Origin: an uncultured Fusibacter sp.
GTDB taxonomy: Bacteria; Bacillota; Clostridia; Peptostreptococcales; Acidaminobacteraceae
DNA length: 19,280 bases
Direction: 5' to 3'
Assembly: GCA_937958285.1 (NCBI GenBank)
Contig: CALFXQ010000273.1
Location: forward strand, 1 to 19,280
The position numbers were made by a program, and so were the translations under genes. The notes under the pieces are model-generated. The model was not told the DNA's origin. It ran no database searches and worked only from the letters and a program-made list of their open reading frames with translations. This document shows positions 6,606 through 15,223 of the stretch, one piece after another; positions within the stretch are counted from its first letter, which is position 1; each line of letters begins with the position of its first letter.

Positions 6606-7946
6606 ATGATTCAACTGATTTCGAACTTTTTTAAGCTAAAGGAGCATCAAACGACCTTTAGAACAGAGTGGATGGCAGGTCTCACAACCTTTATGACCAT
6701 GGCATACATACTCGCTGTCAACCCAGGTATGCTCAGTTCAACGGGCATGGACAAAGGTGCCCTCTTTACCGCAACGGCACTAGCATCTATTGTAGGCACT
6801 TTGGCAATGGCACTCTTGGCAAATCTCCCCTTTGCCCTTGCACCGGGCATGGGCTTAAATGCGATCTTCGCCTTCACCATCTGCGGCGCCCTCGGCGCGA
6901 GCTGGCAGACAGCGCTTACTGCGGTGTTAATAGAAGGTATTATCTTTATCGCCTTAACCTTCCTTCGCGTTCGCGAGGCGATTATCGATGCAATTCCAAT
7001 GCCCATTAAACACGCAATCTCCGTGGGTATCGGCCTCTTTATCGCCTTTATTGGATTTAACAACTCGGGTATTGTGAAGACGGGCATGTCGGCACTACCA
7101 GATGGCAATTTAATTGGCTTAATCGTCTCGCTAGGCGATTTGACTAGCCCAAGTGCGCTGGTGGCACTCGCGGGTATAATCGTTACGGGTGCACTGCTCG
7201 CGCGCCGCGTTAAGGGCGCGATTTTATATGGTATTTTGGCCTCTACACTTCTTTCGGTACCCATGGGCCTCATTAGCTTTAACGGATTTGTCCCTGTTCA
7301 GTTGCCGCCGTCTATTGCGCCAATCTTTATGAAGTTCGACTTCTCTAATGTCTTTACCATGGACATGATTCTCATTATGTTCACACTGCTATTTGTAGAC
7401 ATGTTCGATACGGTGGGCACGCTTATTGGCGTTTCCGACCGCGCGGGTATGCTCGACAAAAATGGCAAAGTGCCAAATGCTAAACAAGCGCTACTGGCTG
7501 ATGCCATTGGTACAACTGTAGGCGCATGCCTAGGTACTTCAACGGTCACAACCTATGTGGAATCTGCAGCAGGTGTTACAGAAGGCGGCAGAACGGGATT
7601 AACTGCTCTCTCTACAGCATTCTTCTTTATGCTAGCCCTCTTTTTCTCGCCGGTATTCTTAATGGTGCCAGCAGCGGCAACGGCACCTGCCCTAATCATC
7701 GTCGGCATGTTTATGATGGCGCCGGTTTCGAAGATACACTGGGACGATTTCACCGAAGCCATTCCAGCCTTCTTAACCTTTGTAATGATGCCCTTTAGCT
7801 ATTCCATCGCCGACGGTATCACCTTTGGTATTGTGTCTTATGTGCTAATCAAATTGGCGTCGAATCGCTCAAAAGACATCCCCGTACTCACTTATGTATT
7901 GGCGGCGCTGTTGGTACTAAAGTATGTGATTCATGCCATCCAGTAG
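6606..7946 (+). CDS. NCS2-family (AzgA-like) guanine/hypoxanthine permease
   Basis: ATG 6606 follows GGAGG at 6593-6597; a TTG at 6591 lies inside the ribosome site and is not used. The 446-residue protein is strongly hydrophobic, with roughly 12-14 membrane segments. The family signatures are visible: FMTMAYILAVNPGML near residue 30, APGMGLNAIFAF near residue 80, LLFVDMFDTVGTLIGVSD near 260, and GTSTVTTYVESAAGVTEGGR near 310. The last two are the substrate and proton-coupling helices of AzgA-type carriers. Such proteins import hypoxanthine, guanine or adenine by proton symport; the exact base cannot be read from sequence. Upstream lie a PucR-type regulator and the terminator-promoter hairpin; downstream the glycosylase gene starts before this one ends. 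The reading frame closes with TAG inside a tandem 18-bp duplication. Confidence 0.93.
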   Translation: MIQLISNFFKLKEHQTTFRTEWMAGLTTFMTMAYILAVNPGMLSSTGMDKGALFTATALASIVGTLAMALLANLPFALAPGMGLNAIFAFTICGALGASWQTALTAVLIEGIIFIALTFLRVREAIIDAIPMPIKHAISVGIGLFIAFIGFNNSGIVKTGMSALPDGNLIGLIVSLGDLTSPSALVALAGIIVTGALLARRVKGAILYGILASTLLSVPMGLISFNGFVPVQLPPSIAPIFMKFDFSNVFTMDMILIMFTLLFVDMFDTVGTLIGVSDRAGMLDKNGKVPNAKQALLADAIGTTVGACLGTSTVTTYVESAAGVTEGGRTGLTALSTAFFFMLALFFSPVFLMVPAAATAPALIIVGMFMMAPVSKIHWDDFTEAIPAFLTFVMMPFSYSIADGITFGIVSYVLIKLASNRSKDIPVLTYVLAALLVLKYVIHAIQ

Positions 7947-7968
7947 CAATATGCCATCCAATAGCAAC
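7933..7968 (+). repeat. 18-bp tandem duplication at the permease stop / glycosylase start
   Basis: ATGCCATCCAGTAGCAAT (7933-7950) is followed directly by ATGCCATCCAATAGCAAC (7951-7968), 16 of 18 bases identical. Each copy carries an in-frame TAG for the permease frame and an ATG for the glycosylase frame. Either ATG could therefore start the glycosylase. Confidence 0.9.
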
Positions 7969-8835
7969 GCGCCTCAACCATTAGCACAAGCATTCGCCTT
8001 GACACTAGATAGCATCGACTTAAAAATAATATCAGACAGCGGTCAATGCTTTAGGTGGTATGCTCTAAACCCTTCGGAATACTTAATCTGCGACGGATCA
8101 AGCGCCGCAATAGTCGCCCAAAGTGAGCCACAAAAGGCGGTCGTAAAGGCCGCCTTTGGCGAACCAAAGGATTGGCATCACTACTTTGACAGCGCACATC
8201 ACTACACTGCACTCGAAAGCGCTCTAATCGCCGAAGACCAGAGACTTAAACCCATAATCGAAGCCTCACGTGGCCTAAGGCTTCTCAACCAAGACCCTCT
8301 AGAAATTCTAGTGACCTTTATGATGTCGGCCAACAATCACATTCCTCGGATACGCTCGTTTATGCTCCGGTTGTGTGAAGGTTATGGCACAGAGCTCGGT
8401 CAGTGGCAAGGGCGTGGGGTGTATGGGTTCCCAACCCTTCAAAAGCTGGCATCCCTTACAGAGCAGGACTATGTAGCCCTCGGCGCTGGCTATCGCGGCC
8501 GCTACCTTGCAGCGACCATGGGCCGCCTCAGCGCCGACCCCGATTACCTCAATTGGCATGCGCTAGAAGACACCGAGCTTCGCGAGAGACTGATGGACCT
8601 TATGGGCGTGGGCCGAAAAGTGGCAGATTGCGTAGCCTTGTTTGGCTACGGGCGCTGGACGTCTTTTCCTGTAGACACTTGGATTAAACAATTGGCAGTG
8701 CCTTGGCTGGACCTTCCAGAAAAGGTGGCCGACAGAGTGGTCTTAGAGGCATTTACAAGGCGCTATGGAGACCATCGCGGACTTGTGCAGCAGTACTTGT
8801 TTTACTACTATCGCATTCATGGAGGGCTGGCATGA
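7933..8835 (+). CDS. OGG1-like 8-oxoguanine DNA glycosylase/AP lyase
   Basis: This 300-residue protein belongs to the HhH-GPD superfamily and removes 8-oxoguanine from DNA. It has the OGG1 N-terminal motif SGQCFRW (36-42), an ILVTFMMSANNHIPRI stretch (family NNNI-x-RI), and the helix-hairpin-helix LMGVGRKVADCVALFGYG. There Lys229 is the Schiff-base nucleophile, and Asp248 in FPVDTW is the catalytic aspartate. Numbering is from ATG 7933. ATG 7951, in the second copy of an 18-bp duplication, is an equally plausible start and would remove six non-conserved residues. Neither has a clear ribosome site, so translation probably depends on ribosomes ending the permease, with which it overlaps by 14 bases. 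Its stop overlaps the next gene's start. Linking guanine uptake to oxidised-guanine repair by one operon is suggestive but unproven. Confidence 0.93.
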   Translation: MPSSSNMPSNSNAPQPLAQAFALTLDSIDLKIISDSGQCFRWYALNPSEYLICDGSSAAIVAQSEPQKAVVKAAFGEPKDWHHYFDSAHHYTALESALIAEDQRLKPIIEASRGLRLLNQDPLEILVTFMMSANNHIPRIRSFMLRLCEGYGTELGQWQGRGVYGFPTLQKLASLTEQDYVALGAGYRGRYLAATMGRLSADPDYLNWHALEDTELRERLMDLMGVGRKVADCVALFGYGRWTSFPVDTWIKQLAVPWLDLPEKVADRVVLEAFTRRYGDHRGLVQQYLFYYYRIHGGLA

Positions 8836-9512
8836 TTATGTTTGGCAACTTGGTAAACGGTGTGGCAATTGTTATAGGCGGTTTGTTGGGCTTGTTAATC
8901 GGCAAGCGCATCAGTGCCAATTTCGAGCGGCACATGATGCAAGCGGTGGCACTGGGCATTGTGGTTTTGGGCATTATGGGTGCTATCGAAGTGCGAAATC
9001 CGCTTTTGATGATTCTTTCACTAGCGGGCGGTGCGCTGCTCGGCGCCTGGTGGCAAATCGAGGCCAAGCTCGAAAGTGTTTCCGAGAGAATAAAACACGC
9101 GCTAAAGCTTAAATCCGATGGCTTTGTGGCGGGGTTTGTATCGGCGACGCTGTTGTTTTGCGTGGGGTCAATGGCCATTGTGGGCAGCCTCAACAGCGGA
9201 CTTTACGGAGACCACAGCGTACTTTTGGCTAAGGGCCTACTCGATGGCATGATCGGCCTATTAATGGCCTCTACCCTCGGGGTGGGCGTGGCCTTTTCTG
9301 CGATTCCCGTATTTTTATATCAGGGAGCCATTGTGCTGGGGTCAAGCGTTTTAGCCCCCTATTTAAGCGAGCGATTAATCGGCGATGTATCGTCGGTGGG
9401 CAGTGTGCTGATTTTGGCAATCGGCATAAAAATGCTGGGCATTGTGGACATTAAAATTGGCGACATGCTGCCGGCAATTCTGGTGGCGGGACTTTTAAGC
9501 GCCGTGATTTAA
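8832..9512 (+). CDS. DUF554 family membrane protein
   Basis: ATG 8832 overlaps the glycosylase stop as ATGA, with GGAGGG (8821-8826) five bases upstream. A longer open frame back to 8703 runs inside the glycosylase and is rejected. The 226-residue protein is hydrophobic throughout, with about six or seven membrane helices and many glycines. It begins FGNLVNGVAIVIGGLLG and contains LLFCVGSMAIVGSLNSG near residue 113, both typical of DUF554 (YdfK-like) proteins. Function in the family is unknown, though transport has been suggested by the fold. Tight coupling to the glycosylase shows co-expression but not a shared pathway. No terminator follows within the 68 bases to the next gene. Confidence 0.88.
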   Translation: MIMFGNLVNGVAIVIGGLLGLLIGKRISANFERHMMQAVALGIVVLGIMGAIEVRNPLLMILSLAGGALLGAWWQIEAKLESVSERIKHALKLKSDGFVAGFVSATLLFCVGSMAIVGSLNSGLYGDHSVLLAKGLLDGMIGLLMASTLGVGVAFSAIPVFLYQGAIVLGSSVLAPYLSERLIGDVSSVGSVLILAIGIKMLGIVDIKIGDMLPAILVAGLLSAVI

Positions 9513-9520
9513 AGAAGCGC

Positions 9521-9549
9521 TTGCGGGTATATATTTAGAGCTTTATAAG
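9521..9549 (+). promoter_or_regulatory. Promoter of the EAL-HDOD gene
   Basis: TTGCGG (9521-9526) and TATAAG (9544-9549) are 17 bases apart, in the short gap after the DUF554 gene. The predicted start is near 9556. Read-through from the upstream operon is also possible because no terminator is seen. Confidence 0.6.
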
Positions 9550-9580
9550 ATAAAGGCATTTAAAAAATTTGGGGGATGTT

Positions 9581-10810
9581 ATGGATATATTCTTGGCGAG
9601 ACAACCTATTTTTGACAGAGACCTACAGGTTCAAGCCTACGAACTCTTGTATCGGTCAGATCAAGACTCAGAAAAGAGCGTTTTTCAAGATGGCGATCGC
9701 GCAACCTCTCAGGTTATTGCACAATCCATGTTTGTAACAAACTTCGAAAAGCTCGTGGCAAATAAGCGCGCCTTTATACACTTTACAGATGCACTTATTT
9801 TACAAGAGATCCCCCTTCTCTTCGACAAAGGACGCATGGTCATCGAATTTAGTGCCTTGCACCCTGTTGGCCCAGAGCTCATTGACGCCATTAAGCATCT
9901 TAAGTCCCTCGGCTATACCATTGCCCTAGACGATGCGGGATCGAATGGGAGTTACGACAATTTAACCCCCTATGCAGACATTTTAAAAGTAGACTTTAAA
10001 CAGGCTAATATTGCAGATCGAAAGGGCATAACCAATTATTTCAAGGGCACAAAGGCAAAGCTGCTAGCCAAAAAAGTAGAGACCCGAGAAGACTTTAAAG
10101 AGGCCCTGAGCCTCGGGTATTCTCTGTTCCAGGGCTACTTCTTTGCAAAGCCCGATACGGTTAAAAGCAAAGATATTCAGCCCCTTTCTACAACCTACCT
10201 CAGACTCTTAAAGGGCCTTAGCCAATTAGAGCCCTCCTACGACCAGCTCTCCATGGTGGTGGAATCCGATGTAGCCATGTCGTTTAAGCTGCTTAAGCTT
10301 ATCAATTCTCCTGCCTTTTATCGCAGGTCGCGCATTCAAAGCATCAATCAAGCCCTCGTTTTACTGGGTTTAAACGAGTTTAGAAAATGGGTAATGTTGC
10401 TGATGCTCCAAGATGTGGGGCAAGATAAGCCCGACGAACTGCTTAAGACCGTCTTAATACGGGGCAGGCTGATGGAGCTAATCGCCAAGACATATCATTT
10501 ACAGGCTATAGGGCCTGAGTGTTTTCTTACGGGCCTTTTGTCACTCATCGATGTGATGACCGACCGAGACTTGGCGGTGGTGGTTGGCGAGCTCTCGCTT
10601 AGTGAGAAAATGTCTAAGGCGTTGCTAGCAAAAGAAGACCTACTCGGCAACGTGTTGGGATTGGTCATTAGCTACGAGCAAACAGATCATGAGGCGATGA
10701 ACACCTACTGCCAGAACTTAAAAATTGATGCATTAGAACTACCACTGCTGTATTTTGAGTCTATGGAGTGGGTAGATATGCTTCTCGCCGACGACGGCAC
10801 CACCCATTAG
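9581..10810 (+). CDS. Degenerate EAL-HDOD signalling protein (YuxH-like)
   Basis: ATG 9581 follows GGGGGA; an upstream TTG at 9569 overlaps that site. The 409-residue protein has an EAL-like domain (1 to about 200) and an HDOD domain (about 200-400). The EAL motif reads YELLYR (Glu21). Glu89 in VIEF, LDDAG (Asp117-Asp118) and DILKVD (Lys136) are retained. The metal-binding Asn motif is FIHFTD, and the loop-6 AEGVET motif is AKKVET. Loss of the Asn and the loop-6 Glu suggests no c-di-GMP phosphodiesterase activity; it may bind c-di-GMP or act as a scaffold, as inferred for other YuxH-type proteins. The HDOD part (FKLLKLINSPAFYRR near residue 232) is a metal-less HD relative used in signalling. 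It is soluble, with no membrane segment. Confidence 0.88.
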   Translation: MDIFLARQPIFDRDLQVQAYELLYRSDQDSEKSVFQDGDRATSQVIAQSMFVTNFEKLVANKRAFIHFTDALILQEIPLLFDKGRMVIEFSALHPVGPELIDAIKHLKSLGYTIALDDAGSNGSYDNLTPYADILKVDFKQANIADRKGITNYFKGTKAKLLAKKVETREDFKEALSLGYSLFQGYFFAKPDTVKSKDIQPLSTTYLRLLKGLSQLEPSYDQLSMVVESDVAMSFKLLKLINSPAFYRRSRIQSINQALVLLGLNEFRKWVMLLMLQDVGQDKPDELLKTVLIRGRLMELIAKTYHLQAIGPECFLTGLLSLIDVMTDRDLAVVVGELSLSEKMSKALLAKEDLLGNVLGLVISYEQTDHEAMNTYCQNLKIDALELPLLYFESMEWVDMLLADDGTTH

Positions 10811-10819
10811 CGGGAAATC

Positions 10820-10851
10820 ATTCAAGGAAATAACCATTCAAGGGAATAACC
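10820..10851 (+). repeat. 16-bp tandem duplication upstream of the CadC-like gene
   Basis: ATTCAAGGAAATAACC (10820-10835) is followed by ATTCAAGGGAATAACC (10836-10851), 15 of 16 identical. A partial third copy (ATTAAACC) starts at 10852. It is a direct repeat, not the dyad expected of a typical ArsR operator. It may be slippage or a tandem binding site. Confidence 0.8.
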
Positions 10852-10877
10852 ATTAAACCACATCAAGAGGTCAACAC

Positions 10878-11228
10878 ATGAATGTTTGCGATTGCAACAT
10901 AATACACCCAGAAAAAGTAGAGAAGGCAAAGACTCAGATGCTTAACGATGAAACCTACCATCATCTAAGTGAATTCTATAAAGCAATGAGCGATTACAAT
11001 CGACTGAGAATTTTAAGCGTGCTCTTTCATGGTGAACTGTGCGTTTGCGATATTGCCAACATAATGGGAATGACCCAATCTGCAGTCTCGCATCAATTAA
11101 AAACCCTAAAGCAAGCGCGATTGGTAAAGTACAGAAAAGATGGAAAAGTGGTGTTTTATGCCCTCGACGATATGCACGTACAGCAAGTGTTTAAAATGGG
11201 TGTAGAACACATTAGCCATGTTAAATAA
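10878..11228 (+). CDS. ArsR/SmtB-family metal-sensing repressor, CadC-like
   Basis: The 116-residue protein is a winged-helix dimeric repressor that leaves DNA when metal binds. The alpha-3 metal site ELCVCDIA (Cys55, Cys57) plus N-terminal Cys4 and Cys6 match the CadC Cd/Pb/Zn thiolate site. A second set, Asp98, His100, His111 and His114, has the same spacing as the alpha-5 zinc site of CzrA/SmtB. Both sites therefore seem intact. The recognition helix region is QSAVSHQLKTLKQARLV. The ribosome site AGAGGT precedes ATG 10878. No P-type ATPase or cation efflux gene is adjacent, so it is an orphan sensor here; it may be co-transcribed with the EAL-HDOD gene 67 bases upstream, since no separate promoter is obvious. 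The target gene is not in the window. Confidence 0.9.
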   Translation: MNVCDCNIIHPEKVEKAKTQMLNDETYHHLSEFYKAMSDYNRLRILSVLFHGELCVCDIANIMGMTQSAVSHQLKTLKQARLVKYRKDGKVVFYALDDMHVQQVFKMGVEHISHVK

Positions 11229-11269
11229 ATTTAAACGGATAAAGCGATAGTACGCGTGAATTTTGTGTA

Positions 11270-11291
11270 AAGGGGCTTGAAAAAACCCCTT
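11270..11291 (+). terminator. Short hairpin after the CadC-like gene, overlapping the groES promoter
   Basis: AAGGGG (11270-11275) pairs with CCCCTT (11286-11291) around a 10-base loop that contains the groES -35 box. The following ATTTCGTTTA is only weakly T-rich, so termination would be partial at best. Confidence 0.5.
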
Positions 11292-11305
11292 ATTTCGTTT
11301 ATAGT
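11277..11305 (+). promoter_or_regulatory. Sigma-A promoter of groES-groEL
   Basis: TTGAAA (11277-11282) and TATAGT (11300-11305) are 17 bases apart. The start near 11312 falls at the edge of the CIRCE operator, the usual arrangement for HrcA repression. Confidence 0.85.
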
Positions 11306-11312
11306 AGACTTG

Positions 11313-11339
11313 TTAGCACTCATAAGAATTGAGTGCTAG
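11313..11339 (+). promoter_or_regulatory. CIRCE operator (HrcA binding site)
   Basis: TTAGCACTC (11313-11321), nine bases, then GAGTGCTAG (11331-11339). This matches the CIRCE consensus TTAGCACTC-N9-GAGTGCTAA except for the last base. It predicts heat-shock control of groESL by HrcA, whose gene is not in the window. Confidence 0.97.
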
Positions 11340-11363
11340 AAATTCGATTAAAGGAGGGTCATC

Positions 11364-11633
11364 ATGAAAATTAGACCATTGGGTGACAGAGTAGTAATCA
11401 AGCGCATTGAAGCGGAAGAAAAAACTGCTAGTGGCATTGTACTTCCAGGACAAGCCAAAGAGAAGCCTCAGGTTGCTGAGGTAGTCGAGATTCCAGCCAA
11501 AGCAGATGGCGAGTTTCCATTATCAGTGGGTGACCGTGTAATTTTTAAACAATATTCGGGCACAGAAGTTAAAGTGGGTAACGACACATATACCGTCATC
11601 GATGTAGAAAACGTCTTGGCGATTGTTGAATAG
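11364..11633 (+). CDS. groES: Co-chaperonin GroES
   Basis: The 89-residue protein begins KIRPLGDRVVIKRIEAEEKTASGIVLP, in which the mobile loop (KTASGIVLP) binds GroEL. The C-terminal strand YTVIDVENVLAIVE is typical. It is slightly shorter than the 94-97 residues common in the family, mainly in the roof-loop region, where the usual GxG turn is replaced by IPAKADGEF. The ribosome site AAAGGAGGG is strong. It forms the heptameric lid of the cytosolic GroEL folding chamber. groEL starts 11 bases downstream, so the two form the standard operon under CIRCE. Confidence 0.98.
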   Translation: MKIRPLGDRVVIKRIEAEEKTASGIVLPGQAKEKPQVAEVVEIPAKADGEFPLSVGDRVIFKQYSGTEVKVGNDTYTVIDVENVLAIVE

Positions 11634-11644
11634 GAGGCTTATCA

Positions 11645-13282
<1,638 letters not shown>

Positions 13283-13308
13283 TTTTAGTAAAGCAGCCTA
13301 GCAATAGC

Positions 13309-13338
13309 AAGAGGTTCCCGACTTGGGAACCTCTTTTT
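13309..13338 (+). terminator. Intrinsic terminator of groESL
   Basis: AAGAGGTTCCC (13309-13319) pairs perfectly with GGGAACCTCTT (13325-13335) around a GACTT loop, with a T run to 13338. It separates groESL from the converging operon. Confidence 0.93.
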
Positions 13339-13357
13339 GTGCTCTAAAAAGCCGAAA

Positions 13358-13377
13358 TGCTCACATTTTGCTCACAT
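13358..13377. repeat. 9-bp direct repeat in the convergent gap
   Basis: TGCTCACAT occurs at 13358-13366 and again at 13369-13377. Nearby, AGCCGAAATG (13350-13359) could pair at long range with CATTCGGCT (13449-13457) across about 90 bases; with the T run on the minus strand this might serve as a weak end for the minus-strand operon. Nothing else is seen in 13339-13454. Confidence 0.45.
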
Positions 13378-13454
13378 GCCCTTCTGAAGAGGACTTGATC
13401 GGATAAGGGGGTGAAGCAAGGGATTTACCGTCTCCAATGGGATAAAACATTCGG

Positions 13455-14282
13455 CTATAGCCCCTTTTCGATGGTGCTTCTAACGATTTTGAAAAAGAGC
13501 CTTTCTGACAGGTAACGCTTGATGGCAATAAGGGCTGGAGCATTTCCCCCAACTGGGTATCGAAGCTTATTTTTTGAATCCGTTGCGGCTTTAAAGATCA
13601 TGTTTGCAACAACCTGGGGGCCTTCAGCGTTCATTCCGGCTTTTTTGGAGTTGCTGTAGGCGATGTCGAAGTAGCTTTTGTAGTCTGTGGGAATCTTGTC
13701 TAGGTGCAGATCCTGAGAACGGCCATAGAAGTCCGTTTTTATTGGGCCTGGCTCGATGAGCTTAGCTTGTATGCCAAGGGGTCTAAGCTCGTAATGAAGG
13801 GATTCCATAAAGCCCTCGACTGCCCATTTTGTACTGTGATATAAGCTGTAGATTGGAAACGTAACGCGACCGCCGACCGAGGAGATTGTGAGAATTCTAC
13901 CGCTGCGGTTTTTTCGGAAATGTGGCAGAATAGCACGAGTGACATTCATCACACCAAATACATTGGTATCAAATTGCTTTTGCACCTGCTCGGGTGAAGC
14001 CGCCTCGAAGACGCCGACTGCACCATAGCCTGCATTGTTCAGTAAGACGTCAATTTTCCCGAAATCCCTAGTAACGGCTTCGATGCAGGCGTGGATGCTT
14101 TGGATATCCGTGACATCTAGCGGATAGAGCTTAACACCGGGTAGCTTGGCGAGCTCCTGAGATTTCCCAGGATCCCGCATAGTAGCGGCAACCCGCCAAC
14201 CCTTTTCACTAAATACCTCAACTGTAGACCTGCCAATACCGCTAGATGCACCTGTAATAAGAATTGTTTTGCTTGATTTCAT
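13455..14282 (-). CDS. Short-chain dehydrogenase/reductase
   Basis: This 275-residue classical SDR has the cofactor motif TGASSGIG (10-17), NNAG (82-85), and the catalytic Ser134/135 with Tyr148-x3-Lys152 (YHSTK). The region after strand beta-2 (AATMRDPGK, with Arg) suggests preference for NADPH. It likely reduces a carbonyl substrate to an alcohol in the cytosol, but the substrate cannot be read from sequence. The ribosome site AAGGAGG precedes ATG 14282. Only 16 bases separate it from the DJ-1-family gene upstream, so it is the last gene of the ArsR-controlled operon. A role in clearing reactive carbonyls fits that context; this is inference. Confidence 0.93.
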   Translation of the reverse strand: MKSSKTILITGASSGIGRSTVEVFSEKGWRVAATMRDPGKSQELAKLPGVKLYPLDVTDIQSIHACIEAVTRDFGKIDVLLNNAGYGAVGVFEAASPEQVQKQFDTNVFGVMNVTRAILPHFRKNRSGRILTISSVGGRVTFPIYSLYHSTKWAVEGFMESLHYELRPLGIQAKLIEPGPIKTDFYGRSQDLHLDKIPTDYKSYFDIAYSNSKKAGMNAEGPQVVANMIFKAATDSKNKLRYPVGGNAPALIAIKRYLSERLFFKIVRSTIEKGL

Positions 14283-14298
14283 GATTACTTCCTCCTTG

Positions 14299-15078
14299 TT
14301 AAAGTTGGCTAAGGCGTTGGTGGAGTTCTTTTCCCAGCCTTTTTGCCGAATAGGGATCTTGGCCTGTAATTAAATTTCTATCCGTAACGACATTGCTAAT
14401 CATGGGAAGGGAGACTTGCTTCAAAAGGATCCCCGCTTCCCTCAAAAAATCCTCTGGGTACTTCTTCAAATGACCATGAACGGCTTTAAATGGCGGGAGA
14501 TCCTCGGTCATAAATTCGCTTAGCCGGGTTACGCAGGTCGCTTCGTACCCCTCGTACAGGGGCTTTCCAGCCTCAGTAGTTGCGCAAGCGAGTATAGCAG
14601 GTGCATGACAGATAAGCGCTGTGAGCTTGTCATTCTCCTTAAAGTAGGCTAGCAGTGCTCCGACGCGAGGGTTCTTTATATCAGAAGACAACCAATCCTC
14701 GTGGAGAAGGTCGGTCATTGGGGCGTGGCCACCGGGTACAAAGAGCAAGTCGTAGGGTGCCAATAGATTGGAGTCTTTTAGTAGGCTGTCGAGGGGGATA
14801 GGGTCGTTAAGACCCAAGGCAATGAGCTGATTGTAGGTTTTTATGCCATCCTCGAGCTTCTTCTTAGAAAAACTCCAGTACATAAGTCTATAGGAATTCG
14901 CATCGATATTGGCGGCTTTCCCCCCTAAAGATGTAAAGTGAATTTCGTAGCCTGCTGCTAGTAGTGGTGCAAGGGGTTCTACGAGCTCTCCTAGGAAAAT
15001 ACCTGTAGAATGATAGCGCCCTTCGCGAAGTGGAATCTTATCTGCGGAGGATAAAAGGACTAAAATTTTCTTGTGCAT
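14299..15078 (-). CDS. DJ-1/PfpI superfamily protein, Hsp31/glyoxalase III-like
   Basis: The 259-residue protein has the nucleophile elbow LICHAPAIL (Cys157-His158), a conserved Glu31 in FLGELVEP that normally hydrogen-bonds the cysteine, and the PYDLLFVPGGHAPM strand-turn around Gly116-Gly117. Length and the large insertion between strands fit the Hsp31 branch, whose members act as glutathione-independent glyoxalases converting methylglyoxal to lactate, or as holding chaperones and deglycases. A GAGGTGATT site precedes ATG 15078. It is the first of two structural genes behind an internal promoter and a 12-bp repeat array, followed after 16 bases by an SDR gene. The order ArsR, DJ-1, SDR suggests inducible defence against electrophiles. 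The third triad residue was not assigned with confidence. Confidence 0.88.
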   Translation of the reverse strand: MHKKILVLLSSADKIPLREGRYHSTGIFLGELVEPLAPLLAAGYEIHFTSLGGKAANIDANSYRLMYWSFSKKKLEDGIKTYNQLIALGLNDPIPLDSLLKDSNLLAPYDLLFVPGGHAPMTDLLHEDWLSSDIKNPRVGALLAYFKENDKLTALICHAPAILACATTEAGKPLYEGYEATCVTRLSEFMTEDLPPFKAVHGHLKKYPEDFLREAGILLKQVSLPMISNVVTDRNLITGQDPYSAKRLGKELHQRLSQL

Positions 15079-15107
15079 AGAATCACCTCACTGTAGTTAT
15101 ATACTGA

Positions 15108-15159
15108 TGTTCGTTGGTTCGTTCATTGGTTCGTTCGTTGGTTATTCGGTTCGTTGGTT
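15108..15159 (-). repeat. 12-bp repeat array in the leader of the DJ-1-family gene
   Basis: On the plus strand the unit CGTTCGTTGGTT appears at 15108-15119 (first base T), 15120-15131 (one change), 15132-15143 (exact) and, after a 4-base break, 15148-15159 (first base G). It lies directly downstream of the internal -10 box, so on the minus strand it is transcribed as AACCAACGAACG repeats. Each unit junction contains TTGGTTCG, which also starts the probable ArsR operator at 15581-15588. Confidence 0.85.
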
Positions 15160-15161
15160 TA

Positions 15162-15167
15162 ATTATA
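15162..15167 (-). promoter_or_regulatory. Internal promoter -10 box before the DJ-1-family gene
   Basis: A perfect TATAAT reads on the minus strand at 15167-15162. The -35 region is weak (TTTTCT, 17 bases upstream). Immediately upstream, CGAACGTTAAAG (plus strand, 15168-15179) resembles half of the ArsR operator (CGAACGTTTAAA), which would place the repressor between the two promoter boxes. Confidence 0.5.
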
Positions 15168-15223
15168 CGAACGTTAAAGCCTTAAGAAAACTCCTCCAAT
15201 CCTTTTGGGATCAGAAGAGTGAA

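Noticed and set aside
6647..7273. 208-residue minus-strand open frame inside the permease
   Set aside because: It lies wholly antisense to a well-supported NCS2 permease, has no ribosome site and its composition mirrors the sense codons.
8703..8831. Longer N-terminus for the DUF554 protein
   Set aside because: It would run out of frame through the conserved end of the glycosylase; the ATGA overlap with GGAGGG upstream gives a far better start at 8832.
13361..13552. 63-residue minus-strand frame past the SDR stop, and the idea that the TGCTCACAT repeats are an attachment site
   Set aside because: Half of the frame is an out-of-frame shadow of the SDR gene. No integrase, tRNA or matching distal repeat supports a mobile element.
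15108..15159. CRISPR-like array
   Set aside because: The 12-bp units are contiguous with no spacers and no cas genes are nearby.
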